Shown here: positions 56,847 to 64,000 of the stretch, one piece after another | Layout: the number at the start of each line of letters is the position of its first letter | How positions within the stretch are numbered: position 1 is the stretch's first letter | Assembly: GCF_000215745.1 (NCBI RefSeq) | Contig: NC_015663.1 | Location: 1,488,001 to 1,552,000, forward strand | Origin: Klebsiella aerogenes KCTC 2190 | Lineage (GTDB): Bacteria; Pseudomonadota; Gammaproteobacteria; Enterobacterales; Enterobacteriaceae | Direction: 5' to 3' | DNA length: 64,000 bases | Translations under genes and position numbers: made by a program | The notes under the pieces: generated by a model | The model's database searches: none | Seen by the model: only the letters and a program-made list of their open reading frames with translations | What the model was told of the DNA's origin: nothing

Positions 56847-59800
56847 TTACACCTTTTCCACGTTCACGAGGAAGGCCTTAAACTCCGGCGTCTGCGTGTT
56901 GGCGTCGCCGACAAACGGCGTCAGCGTATTGGCGATAAAGCCTTTTTTCGCCACGCCTTCGTAGCCCCAGTGAATAGGAATACCGATGGTATCCACCTCT
57001 TTACCGTGAACCTGCAGCGTACGAATACGCTTGGTCACCACTGCCTTGGCTTTGATATAGCCGCGGTTAGAGGAGACCTTCACGGTATCGCCGTGGCCAA
57101 TGCCGAGCTTATTCGCCAGTTTTTCGCCGATCTCCACAAACTGTTCCGGCTGCGCGATGGCGTTAAGCAGCGCGTGTTTAGTCCAGTAGTGGAAGTGCTC
57201 GGTCAGGCGGTAAGTGGTGCCGACGTACGGGAACTTCTCGGCCTTGCCCATCTGCTCGAGATCGCCTTTAAAGACGCGAGCGGCCGGGTTAGAGACCACG
57301 TTTGGATGCAGCGGGTTAGTCCCCAGCGGCGTTTCAAACGGTTCGTAGTGTTCCGGGAACGGCCCTTCAGCCATCTTATCGATAGCGAACAGACGCCCCA
57401 TCCCTTCAGGCTGCATGATAAACGGACCGACGTCGCTGCCAGGGGCGGCGGCGCTGTAATCCGGAATATCCACTCCGCCCCATTTCGCGCCGTCCCATTT
57501 CAGCAACTGACGCTTCGGATCCCACGGTTTACCCTGCGGGTCCGCGGAGGCGCGGTTATACAGAATGCGGCGGTTTAGCGGCCATGCCCAGGCCCAGCCC
57601 AGCGTATTGCCGAGGCCTGACGGGTCGGCGTTATCGCGGCGCGCCATCTGGTTGCCTTCCGGCGTCCAGCTACCGGCGAAGATCCAGCAGCCGCTGGAAG
57701 TCGTGCCGTCGTCGCGTAGCTGTGCGAAGGAGCTCAACTGCTGCCCTTTCTTAACGATTACCGCGCCGGTTGCCGGATCGATGATATCCGCCAGCGCTTT
57801 ACCGTTGCTTTCCATCGCCACTTCTTCAGACGCCGGCTCGTGCGGCGTAGAGTAGTTCCACGTCATGTTGAGCACCGGCTCCGGCGTTGGGCCGCCTTCT
57901 TCGGCATACATCTTACGCAGGCGGGTGAAGATACCGGCGAGGATTTCACCATCGGTCACGGCGATCCCCGGGGCGTCTGCGCCTTTCCAGTGCCACTGCA
58001 GCCAGCGGCCGGAGTTGACGATAGAACCGTTTTCTTCGGCGAAGCAGGTGGACGGCAGGCGGAACACTTCGGTCTGGATTTTCGCCGGATCAACATCGTT
58101 GGACTCACCGTGGTTTTGCCAGAAGGTGGACGTTTCGGTGTTGAGCGGGTCGATGGTCACAAGGAACTTCAGCTTCGACAGGGAAGCCACTACCTTGTTT
58201 TTGTTCGGGAACGAGGCGACCGGGTTAAAGCCCTGGCAAATATAGCCGTTCACTTTGCCCTGATTCATCATCTCGAAATACTGCAGCACGTCGTAGCTCT
58301 TATCCCACTTCGGCAGCCAGTCAAAGCCCCAGCTATTCTCGGCCGTAGCTTTATCGCCGAAGAAGGCTTTCATCATGGAGACGAAGAACTTCGGATAGTT
58401 GCCCCAGTAGTTCACCTGATCTTTCAACAGCGGTTTTGGCGTGTTGGCGCTCAGGTAGGTCTGCAGGTCGGCCTGTTTTTCATTAGGCAGCGACATGTAA
58501 CCCGGCAGGCTGGTTGAGAGCAGGCCGAGGTCGGTCAGACCCTGGATGTTGGAGTGACCGCGCAGGGCATTGACGCCGCCGCCTGCCATCCCCATGTTGC
58601 CAAGCAGCAACTGGATCATCGCCATGGTGCGAATGTTCTGCGCGCCGATGGAGTGCTGGGTCCAGCCGAGGGCATACAGGAACGACGCGGTTTTATCGTG
58701 CGCGCTGGTTTCTGCAATATATTCGCAAACTTTAAGGAAATCGGCCTTCGGCGTACCACAGATGTTTTCGACCACATCCGGCGTATAGCGGGAAACGTGC
58801 TGTTTTAGCAGATTCCAGACGCAGCGTGGATGCTGCAGCGTGGTATCGCGTTTGGCGAAGCCGTTTTCATCCAGTTCATAGTTCCAGCTGGTTTTGTCAT
58901 ACTGGCGTTTTTCGGCATCGTAGCCGCTGAACAGACCATCATCAAAGCTGTAGTCCTCACGCACGATCAGGCTGGCGTTGGTATAGGCTTCGGTGTATTC
59001 ACGGTTGAATTTTTCGTTATTCAGCAGATACAGGATGACGCCCGACAGGAAGGTTATGTCGGTACCGGAACGAATCGGGGTATAGAAATCAGCCACCGAC
59101 GCCGTGCGCGTAAAGCGCGGATCGATAACGATGAGCTTGGCGCCGTTATGAATTTTGGCTTCCATCGCCCAGCGGAACCCCACCGGATGCGCTTCTGCGG
59201 CGTTACCGCCCATCACTACGACCAGGTTGGCGTTTTTAATATCAACCCAGTGGTTGGTCATCGCACCGCGACCAAATGTTGGAGCAAGACTTGCTACCGT
59301 TGGTCCGTGTCAGACACGCGCCTGGTTATCCACCGCCAGCATCCCGAGGGCGCGGGTGAATTTCTGCGTTAAATAGCCGGTTTCGTTACTGGAAGCGGAG
59401 GCGCACAGCATACCGGTGGTCAGCCAACGGTTAACGGTGGTGCCGGCGCTGTTTTGGGCGATAAAGTTGGCGTCACGGTCTTCTTTCATCAGCTTCGCGA
59501 TGCGATCGAACGCTTCGTCCCAGCTGATTTGCTGCCATTTATCAGAACCTGGCGCGCGATATTCCGGGAATTTCAGGCGGCTTTCAGAATGGATAAAGTC
59601 CACCAGACCGGCCCCTTTCGGGCAGAGCGCACCACGGTTTACCGGATGATCCGGATCGCCTTCGATATGGAAAATGGATGCTTTGGCGTTTTTCGCACCG
59701 TCGCCGAGGCTATACATCAATAGCCCGCAGCCAACGGAACAGTACGTACAGGTGTTGCGGGTTTCGCGAGTACGCAGCAGTTTGTACTGCCGGGTTTCCG

Positions 59801-59897
59801 CGAGCGCAGTAGCCGGGGCAAAGCCCAGCGCTGCTGCCGTCGTGCCTGCCATACCGCCAGCGCAGATCTTAAAGAACTGCCTTCTGCTGACCTGCAT
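56847..59897 (-). CDS. fdoG: Formate dehydrogenase-O major subunit (selenoprotein)
   Basis: FdoG oxidises formate to CO2 in the periplasm using bis-MGD molybdenum and selenocysteine. The gene reads as two open frames (59310-59897 and 56847-59261 plus) split only by an in-frame TGA at 59310-59312. The context V-TGA-HGPTVASLAPTFGRG is the Sec site, codon 196 of 1016, as in E. coli. The Tat signal MQVSRRQFFKICAGG starts the protein; a 4Fe-4S group CTYCSVGCGLLMY follows. It is therefore an intact selenoprotein, not a frameshift or pseudogene. Confidence 0.98.
59272..59312 (-). promoter_or_regulatory. SECIS element of fdoG
   Basis: Directly after the UGA (59310-59312) the mRNA reads CACGGACCAACGGT and then the stem-loop AGCAA-GTC-TTGCT (59283-59295). 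Bacterial SECIS hairpins are recognised by SelB-Sec-tRNA within about 40 nt after the UGA; the position and GUC loop fit the fdnG/fdhF type. Confidence 0.85.
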
Positions 59898-60048
59898 GGT
59901 TCGCTCCTTGTTTCGACATTGTCACATGTAGTTATTTACTTTGCGGTGAAGGCCGCAAAGGTTCAGAATTGAGTTAATTTCCCTCGGTCCTGGAGGGATA
60001 TAAAAACAGAATACCACATTGTGTGTATGCCTGTTCCAATACGGTTAA
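59898..60048. promoter_or_regulatory. fdoG-fdhD divergent control region
   Basis: 151 bp with promoters for both fdoG and fdhD. It contains CGGTGAAGGCCGCAAAGG and an AT-rich half (59990-60045). I do not see a clear FNR or NarL palindrome, consistent with fdo being expressed aerobically. Confidence 0.5.
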
Positions 60049-60891
60049 ATGAAAGTGAATAAGAACCTTCCTGAACAAATCAAAAATGTGACAGATGTCA
60101 CAGGTTATCGCCAGGTTACCCTCTGGAAACGTGAGGATTTGCAACATCCTCAGCCAGACGAGGTAGCAGAAGAGGTACCCGTCGCTCTGGTTTATAACGG
60201 CATCTCGCACGTCGTCATGATGGCGACGCCACGTGACCTGGAACATTTCGCCGTCGGTTTTTCCCTATCTGAAGGGATTATACAAAGCCGACAAGAGATC
60301 TACGGGATGGACGTGGTACAGGCCTGTAACGGGGTAGAAGTGCAAATCGAACTCTCCAGCCGCCGGTTTATGGGGTTGAAAGAGCGCCGCCGGGCGCTCG
60401 CCGGGCGTACAGGCTGTGGAGTATGTGGCGTCGAGCAGCTAAATGATATCGGTAAGCCCGTTGAGCCACTGCCCTTTAGCCAGACCTTTGCGCTCTCTCA
60501 TCTCGATCGCGGGCTCAAACAGTTAAATGAGGTTCAGCCAATCGGCCGCCTGACCGGCTGTACGCACGCCGCCGCGTGGGTGCGCCCTGACGGCGAACTG
60601 GCGGGCGGGCATGAAGATGTAGGCCGTCACGTTGCGCTGGATAAACTGCTGGGTCGCCGTAGTGCAGAAGGAGAGGGCTGGCAGCAGGGCGCAGCCTTAG
60701 TCTCCAGCCGCGCCAGTTATGAGATGGTACAGAAGGCCGCGATGTGTGGGGTGGAAATTCTGTTTGCGGTCTCCGCGGCGACGACGCTGGCGGTGGAAGT
60801 CGCCGAACGTTGTAATCTGACGCTGGTGGGGTTCTGCAGGCCAGGCAGAGCGACGATTTATACTCATCCGCAGCGTCTTATTGCCGGTTAA
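60049..60891 (+). CDS. fdhD: Formate dehydrogenase sulfurtransferase FdhD
   Basis: FdhD passes sulfur from IscS to the molybdenum cofactor so that formate dehydrogenases become active. The 280 residues compare with 277 in E. coli. The catalytic CxxC is [12 protein letters not shown] (about residues 122-133); [19 protein letters not shown] and [17 protein letters not shown] are family blocks. Start at 60049 (ATGAAAGTGAAT), a weak ribosome site. Divergent from fdoG. Confidence 0.97.
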   Translation: MKVNKNLPEQIKNVTDVTGYRQVTLWKREDLQHPQPDEVAEEVPVALVYNGISHVVMMATPRDLEHFAVGFSLSEGIIQSRQEIYGMDVVQACNGVEVQIELSSRRFMGLKERRRALAGRTGCGVCGVEQLNDIGKPVEPLPFSQTFALSHLDRGLKQLNEVQPIGRLTGCTHAAAWVRPDGELAGGHEDVGRHVALDKLLGRRSAEGEGWQQGAALVSSRASYEMVQKAAMCGVEILFAVSAATTLAVEVAERCNLTLVGFCRPGRATIYTHPQRLIAG

Positions 60892-61019
60892 ATGTTGGTC
60901 AGTTTTTTTGAAAGATGACAGCAAATCCTTCCGCTTTTAGTTACGGGATGTGAAGACTATTATTTATCACATCAAGGCACGGTGCCTTATCCAAACAACT
61001 AAATGAAAGGGTTTATATC

Positions 61020-61232
61020 ATGAAAAGCATCAAAACTTTTGTCGCTGTTATCGCTCTGGCCGCTTCTTTCGGTTCTTTCGCCGCGCAATCCGTGACCGCC
61101 ACCGCCTCCACTATGGACGCCGCGGAAGCGAAAATCGCCGCTCAGGCGCAGGCTGCCGGCGCGTCTTCTTACACCATTACCGAAGCGTTTAACGGTAACC
61201 GCGTGCATATGACCGCTGAACTGAACAAATAA
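61020..61232 (+). CDS. Small exported YdgH/BhsA/McbA-like protein
   Basis: A 70-residue protein with a signal peptide MKSIKTFVAVIALAASFGSFAA, leaving a mature part of about 48 residues: QSVTATASTMDAAEAKIAAQ, then GASSYTITEAFNGNRVHMTA and the end ELNK. The TITEAF...VHMTAEL pattern is the DUF1471/YdgH fold seen in BhsA, McbA and relatives, which respond to acid, peroxide and biofilm conditions. It is shorter than most relatives (about 85-90). It is a single-gene unit with a terminator. Exact role unknown. Confidence 0.85.
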   Translation: MKSIKTFVAVIALAASFGSFAAQSVTATASTMDAAEAKIAAQAQAAGASSYTITEAFNGNRVHMTAELNK

Positions 61233-61256
61233 GTTAGCAACCCACTACCGTCGAAA

Positions 61257-61279
61257 GAGCGCCTTAGGGCGCTTTTTTA
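61257..61279 (+). terminator. Terminator between small exported protein and azlD
   Basis: The stem AGCGCC-TTA-GGGCGCT followed by TTTTT ends the 61020 transcript. It reaches the azlD stop at 61277, so on the reverse strand it could also act at the end of azlCD. Confidence 0.85.
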
Positions 61280-61600
61280 GTTTATACCCGCCAGGCGTAG
61301 CAACGCCGTCACCACCGCCGCGGCGATAATCACCACGATAAGCGGCATCTTGCGCCAGGCAAGGAACACGGCAAAACCGACGCCAAGTACCCGCGCCATG
61401 CCGGAAAAATGCTCGCCTTCATAAAAGGTGGTCGCCAGCGCCACGGAAAATAGCAACACCGTCGCGGCATCAGAAAGCAGCGCCTGCGAGCGCTCGGAAA
61501 ACGCTAAACGACTGCCAAGCTTTGCCCCACCCAAACGCATCAGATATGTGCCGATCGACAGAATCGCGATCCCGGCGATAAACAGCGTCATATTGCCCAT
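61277..61600 (-). CDS. AzlD-family branched-chain amino acid exporter subunit
   Basis: A 107-residue membrane protein with four hydrophobic segments; AzlD partners with AzlC in branched-chain or related amino acid export (YgaZH in E. coli is the known pair of this type). The N-terminus MGNMTLFIAGIAILSIGTYL and the arginine-containing MRLGGAKLGSRLAFSERSQAL are typical. Its ATG overlaps the azlC stop in a TAATG arrangement, so translation is coupled. Confidence 0.88.
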   Translation of the reverse strand: MGNMTLFIAGIAILSIGTYLMRLGGAKLGSRLAFSERSQALLSDAATVLLFSVALATTFYEGEHFSGMARVLGVGFAVFLAWRKMPLIVVIIAAAVVTALLRLAGIN

Positions 61601-62259
61601 TATTTTTTCCTCGCCAGTAAGCCAAACAATGAGAGCAGAACCGGTAATCCAACCGGCGCGAAGGGCACGGCGGCCAGCGAAATAACCGCGCCGCTGCAGG
61701 CGCGAATCAGTGTGGTACGTTTTTTAAAAGCCGGTACCACCAGCGCCAGCAGGATAGCCGGGAATACCGCATCCAGGCCGATGGTTTCTGGAGCGGGTAA
61801 CAATTTCCCGACCCCGGCGCCCAGCAGGGTACCGAGCGGCCAGATGAGCGCCACACCCAGGCCACAGAGCCAGTAGGCGGCTTTCCGTTGCTCCGGGGTT
61901 TTCTGCGACAAGCCGAACACCACGCTCTCATCATTCATAATGTGGCAGCCGAGCAGGCTGGCGGCGCGTGCGCCGACCAGATCGCGCACGGTGACGCCAA
62001 AAGGAACGTGGCGGGCGTTCACCAGTAAGCCTGCTGCGGCGGCGGCGAGAGGGTTACCGCCGCTGGCGACAATACCGATAAACATAAACTCAGAGGCGCC
62101 GGCCAGCACCGTAATGGAAAGGACAAACGGCACCCACAGCGGAAAACCGTAGGCCATCGCTAATGAACCGTAAGACATGCCGACCACACCGACCGCCAGG
62201 CATACCAGAACGATTGCTTTAATGGTGTCCCCACTGAGACAGGAAAATTTGTAACGCAT
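61600..62259 (-). CDS. AzlC-family branched-chain amino acid exporter subunit
   Basis: AzlC family membrane permease. The open frame extends to 62631, but upstream codons run into the divergent regulator and make no sense as protein. The candidate starts are 62289 (MEIRSIWLKRMRYK) and 62259 (MRYKFSCLSGDTIKA). I prefer 62259 (219 residues), since the best promoter (-10 at 62291-62296) would place the transcript start between the two ATGs. Family blocks include YGFPLWVPFVLSITVLAGASE and NARHVPFGVTVRDL. Substrate unknown. Confidence 0.85.
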   Translation of the reverse strand: MRYKFSCLSGDTIKAIVLVCLAVGVVGMSYGSLAMAYGFPLWVPFVLSITVLAGASEFMFIGIVASGGNPLAAAAAGLLVNARHVPFGVTVRDLVGARAASLLGCHIMNDESVVFGLSQKTPEQRKAAYWLCGLGVALIWPLGTLLGAGVGKLLPAPETIGLDAVFPAILLALVVPAFKKRTTLIRACSGAVISLAAVPFAPVGLPVLLSLFGLLARKK

Positions 62260-62359
62260 ACGCTTTAGCCATATCGAACGAATTTCCATTATAATGAACG
62301 CAACAGAATGGTTTTTCAAGACGAACGATTCGTTCGATATAAAATACGAGGAGCGGTGT
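62260..62359. promoter_or_regulatory. Divergent control region with palindromic operator for the XRE regulator
   Basis: The palindrome CGAACGA-T-TCGTTCG (62322-62336) lies between TTTCAA (-35, 62314-62319) and TATAAA (-10, 62338-62343), an 18-nt spacer, on the forward strand. On the reverse strand TTGAAA (62314-62319) and CATTAT (62291-62296) with a 17-nt spacer form the azlC promoter. A second half site CGAACGA is at 62275-62281, and the 12-mer ATATCGAACGAA (62271-62282) is the exact inverse of TTCGTTCGATAT (62329-62340). The motif is a strong candidate operator, probably bound by the divergent XRE-cupin protein. Confidence 0.7.
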
Positions 62360-62908
62360 ATGACACAGCCCATCAGCGTAATTGCTAAAAGCCTGACGCG
62401 CGAGCGCTCGCGCACCGGACTCTCACTGGCGGAGGTGGCGCGCCGCGCCGGGATAGCCAAATCGACCCTGTCACAGCTGGAATCCGGCAATGGCAACCCT
62501 AGCCTGGAAACATTGTGGGCGCTGTGCGTGGCGTTGGATATTCCCTTCGCCCGTTTGCTGGAACCGCAGGCCAACCAAACCCAGGTGATTCGCCGCGGCG
62601 AAGGCACCAAAGTGGTTGCTGAACAAGCCAACTATCAGGCCATTTTGCTGGCGGCTTGCCCTCCCGGCGCGCGTCGCGACATCTATCTGCTGTTGACGCA
62701 GCCCGGCGCCGATCGGATCTCGCACCCGCACCCGCCCGGGTCGGTCGAACATATTATTATCACTCAGGGGCGCGCGCGCGTTGGCCTCACCGAAGCGCCA
62801 GAAGAGCTGGGGGAAGGGGATTACATCTGCTACCCGGCCGATCGGGAACATCTCTTTCAGGCGCTGGAGCCGGATACCCAGGCGCTGCTGGTGGCAGAGC
62901 AAAATTAG
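62360..62908 (+). CDS. XRE-family regulator with C-terminal cupin domain
   Basis: A 182-residue regulator: the HTH (about residues 10-65) reads SLAEVARRAGIAKSTLSQLE. The cupin (about residues 105-180) has metal-binding-type SHPHPPGSVEHIIITQG and DYICYPADREHLFQALE. I place the start at 62360 (MTQPISVIAKSL) behind GAGGAGCG; the frame to 62294 runs through the operator. Divergent from azlCD, so probably its repressor or activator, with a small-molecule effector such as an amino acid. Not recognised as a named E. coli gene. Confidence 0.85.
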   Translation: MTQPISVIAKSLTRERSRTGLSLAEVARRAGIAKSTLSQLESGNGNPSLETLWALCVALDIPFARLLEPQANQTQVIRRGEGTKVVAEQANYQAILLAACPPGARRDIYLLLTQPGADRISHPHPPGSVEHIIITQGRARVGLTEAPEELGEGDYICYPADREHLFQALEPDTQALLVAEQN

Positions 62909-62968
62909 TCATAATCTGCGCATTTTATTCTGATGCGCAGAAGATTATTTCATTTCCCATTAATGATT

Positions 62969-63008
62969 GAGTGAATTATTTATTCACTCATTTTCTTTAT
63001 TTTTTTTC
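62969..63008 (+). terminator. Terminator after the XRE-cupin gene
   Basis: The stem GAGTGAAT-TATTT-ATTCACTC (62969-62989) is followed by an extended T-rich tract. A second inverted repeat CTGCGCA...TGCGCAG lies just upstream, at about 62917-62941. Confidence 0.85.
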
Positions 63009-63108
63009 CATTTTTGTTTCCTTCCGTTTTGCCTGAAAACATGGGATTGATGTCACTCTTCCTGCCGGAAGGGGTTCGTATACTTAATTCGTGACATTGG
63101 GGCCTATT

Positions 63109-64000
63109 ATGTTTTTAGAAGAACGTAGAAAGCATATCCTAAAATATTTAAACGATCATGAGCGTGGTTTTGTTAATTATTTTGCTGCTTATTTTAGTGT
63201 TTCAAAAGAAACCATTCGCAGTGATTTAAATATTCTTGCAGAAATGGGATTGGTGCAACGTTGTTATGGCGGAGCGATTATTTCCCGGCACAATTTAAAG
63301 GCTGAACTTATTTCTGAAACCGGTGATAGTTTCGGCGTGCTGCTGCAGCCGATTAACCATCGGAAACCTACGGCGAGCGGTCAGCAGAAAGGAAAATCGA
63401 TGAACGGAAAAGTGTGTGTATTCGGCTCATTTAATGTGGATATCGTGGCCCGAGTGGAGCGTTTTCCGCGCGGCGGGGAATCGCTACTGGCGCTCGCCAG
63501 CAGCCTTGGGCCCGGTGGCAAGGGGGCGAATCAGGCGACGGCGGCCAGTAAAGCCGGCGCACAGGTCCATTTTGTCGCTAAGGTGGGCAAGGATCAGTTT
63601 AGCCACCTGGCGGCCGATCATCTCACTCGTTCAGAAATACACTCCTATACGCTTTATCAATCTGAGAGCGAACCTACCGGCAATGCCATTATTTATGTTT
63701 CGCAGGAAAATGGCGAAAATATGATTGCTATTTACTCTGGCGCCAATACTACAATAACGCATAATGAGATTGAGGCGATTATTCCAGAGTTGTCCGCCTC
63801 CGACGTTTTACTTGTTCAGCTTGAGAATAATTTTGACGCCACCCATTCGCTAATAAAAATCGCCAGGGAACTCGGTAAGACAGTCATTCTCAATCCGGCG
63901 CCATACTCGGCGGAAATAATCAAAAGCATCCCTTATATCGATGTGATTACACCGAATGAAACCGAGGCTTCATTATTATCCGGTATCGACATTCACGATG
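63109..64000 (+). CDS. DeoR-type HTH fused to a PfkB (ribokinase-like) kinase (3'-truncated by window edge)
   Basis: An uninterrupted frame from ATG 63109 runs to the window end (297 codons). It has no stop in the window, so it was translated by hand. Residues 1-60 are a DeoR-like winged HTH (MFLEERRKHILKYLNDHERG, VSKETIRSDLNILAEMGLVQ, YGGAII). A short linker leads to a PfkB kinase from about residue 98: MNGKVCVFGSFNVDIVARV, PGGKGANQATAASKAGAQV and VILNPAP, with NETEASLLSG. The kinase end lies beyond the window. An internal ATG at 63400 with AAAGGAAAA upstream could yield kinase alone. Likely ribokinase-like; sugar unknown. Confidence 0.82.
   Translation, partial: MFLEERRKHILKYLNDHERGFVNYFAAYFSVSKETIRSDLNILAEMGLVQRCYGGAIISRHNLKAELISETGDSFGVLLQPINHRKPTASGQQKGKSMNGKVCVFGSFNVDIVARVERFPRGGESLLALASSLGPGGKGANQATAASKAGAQVHFVAKVGKDQFSHLAADHLTRSEIHSYTLYQSESEPTGNAIIYVSQENGENMIAIYSGANTTITHNEIEAIIPELSASDVLLVQLENNFDATHSLIKIARELGKTVILNPAPYSAEIIKSIPYIDVITPNETEASLLSGIDIHD

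Noticed and set aside
59262..59312. Apparent frameshift or nonsense mutation in fdoG
   Set aside because: The single TGA is at the known Sec position, both sides stay in the same frame, and a SECIS-like hairpin follows.
62294..62631. Upstream extensions of azlC (to 62631) and of the XRE gene (to 62294)
   Set aside because: The extensions overlap each other and the operator region; shorter starts have better promoter or ribosome-site placement.

Overview
The window is chromosomal DNA from a member of the Enterobacteriaceae, most likely the Klebsiella/Raoultella group. Nearly every protein can be aligned from memory with an Escherichia coli K-12 counterpart of the same or almost the same length. 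The 16S gene and the GC-rich REP-like repeats fit Klebsiella and relatives, but the species cannot be fixed from memory. The window contains the chromosomal origin, oriC, at about 8.24-8.53 kb. I see no prophage, integrase, transposase, CRISPR array, toxin-antitoxin pair or defence island.

Layout. 1-4906 (-): F1Fo ATP synthase operon atpIBEFHAG, with atpG cut by the window edge. 4907-8149 (-): long atp leader, rsmG and mnmG. 8241-8530: oriC. 8533-10675: mioC, asnC and divergent asnA. 10679-13623 (-): viaA-ravA. 13841-15709: kup. 15783-21747: ribose operon rbsDACBK-rbsR with two RbsR-type operators. 21744-23856 (-): yieP-hsrA. 24007-29405: a complete rRNA operon (16S, tRNA-Glu, 23S, 5S) with P1/P2 promoters and boxA sites. 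29367-29675: a duplicated terminator/REP unit. 29693-32830: mobBA (-), yihD, srkA-dsbA. 32875-40582: yihG (-), polA, spf (with spfP), engB (-), csrC, yihI, a possible small membrane protein, hemN. 40637-44702 (-): glnA-glnL-glnG, with sigma-54 and NtrC sites. 45079-50164: typA, yihL, yihM, yihN. 50317-53190: yihX-yihY-dtd-fabY, overlapping end to end. 53207-54124 (-): an esterase. 54374-59897 (-): formate dehydrogenase-O operon fdoGHI-fdhE, with an in-frame selenocysteine UGA. 60049-60891: fdhD. 61020-64000: accessory genes, namely a small YdgH/BhsA-like exported protein, an AzlCD exporter with a divergent XRE-cupin regulator, and a DeoR-HTH/PfkB-kinase fusion that runs off the end.

The most notable structural feature is the rRNA operon. 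Its left flank (yieP/hsrA/rbs) and tRNA-Glu spacer match E. coli rrnC, while its right flank (mobB-mobA-yihD) matches E. coli rrnA. About 90 kb that separates those loci in E. coli is absent at this join, as are the distal tRNA genes aspT and trpT. This is either a real rearrangement through rRNA repeats or an assembly join inside a repeat. The sulfoquinovose block that follows yihN in E. coli is also missing.

I did not find a clearly new multigene system. The best candidates for new biology are the HTH-kinase fusion at 63109, the AzlCD/XRE-cupin control region at 62257-62360, the yihLMN unit with a HutC-type operator, and the small reading frame between yihI and hemN. All product assignments rest on recalled family knowledge and visible motifs; no database search was run.
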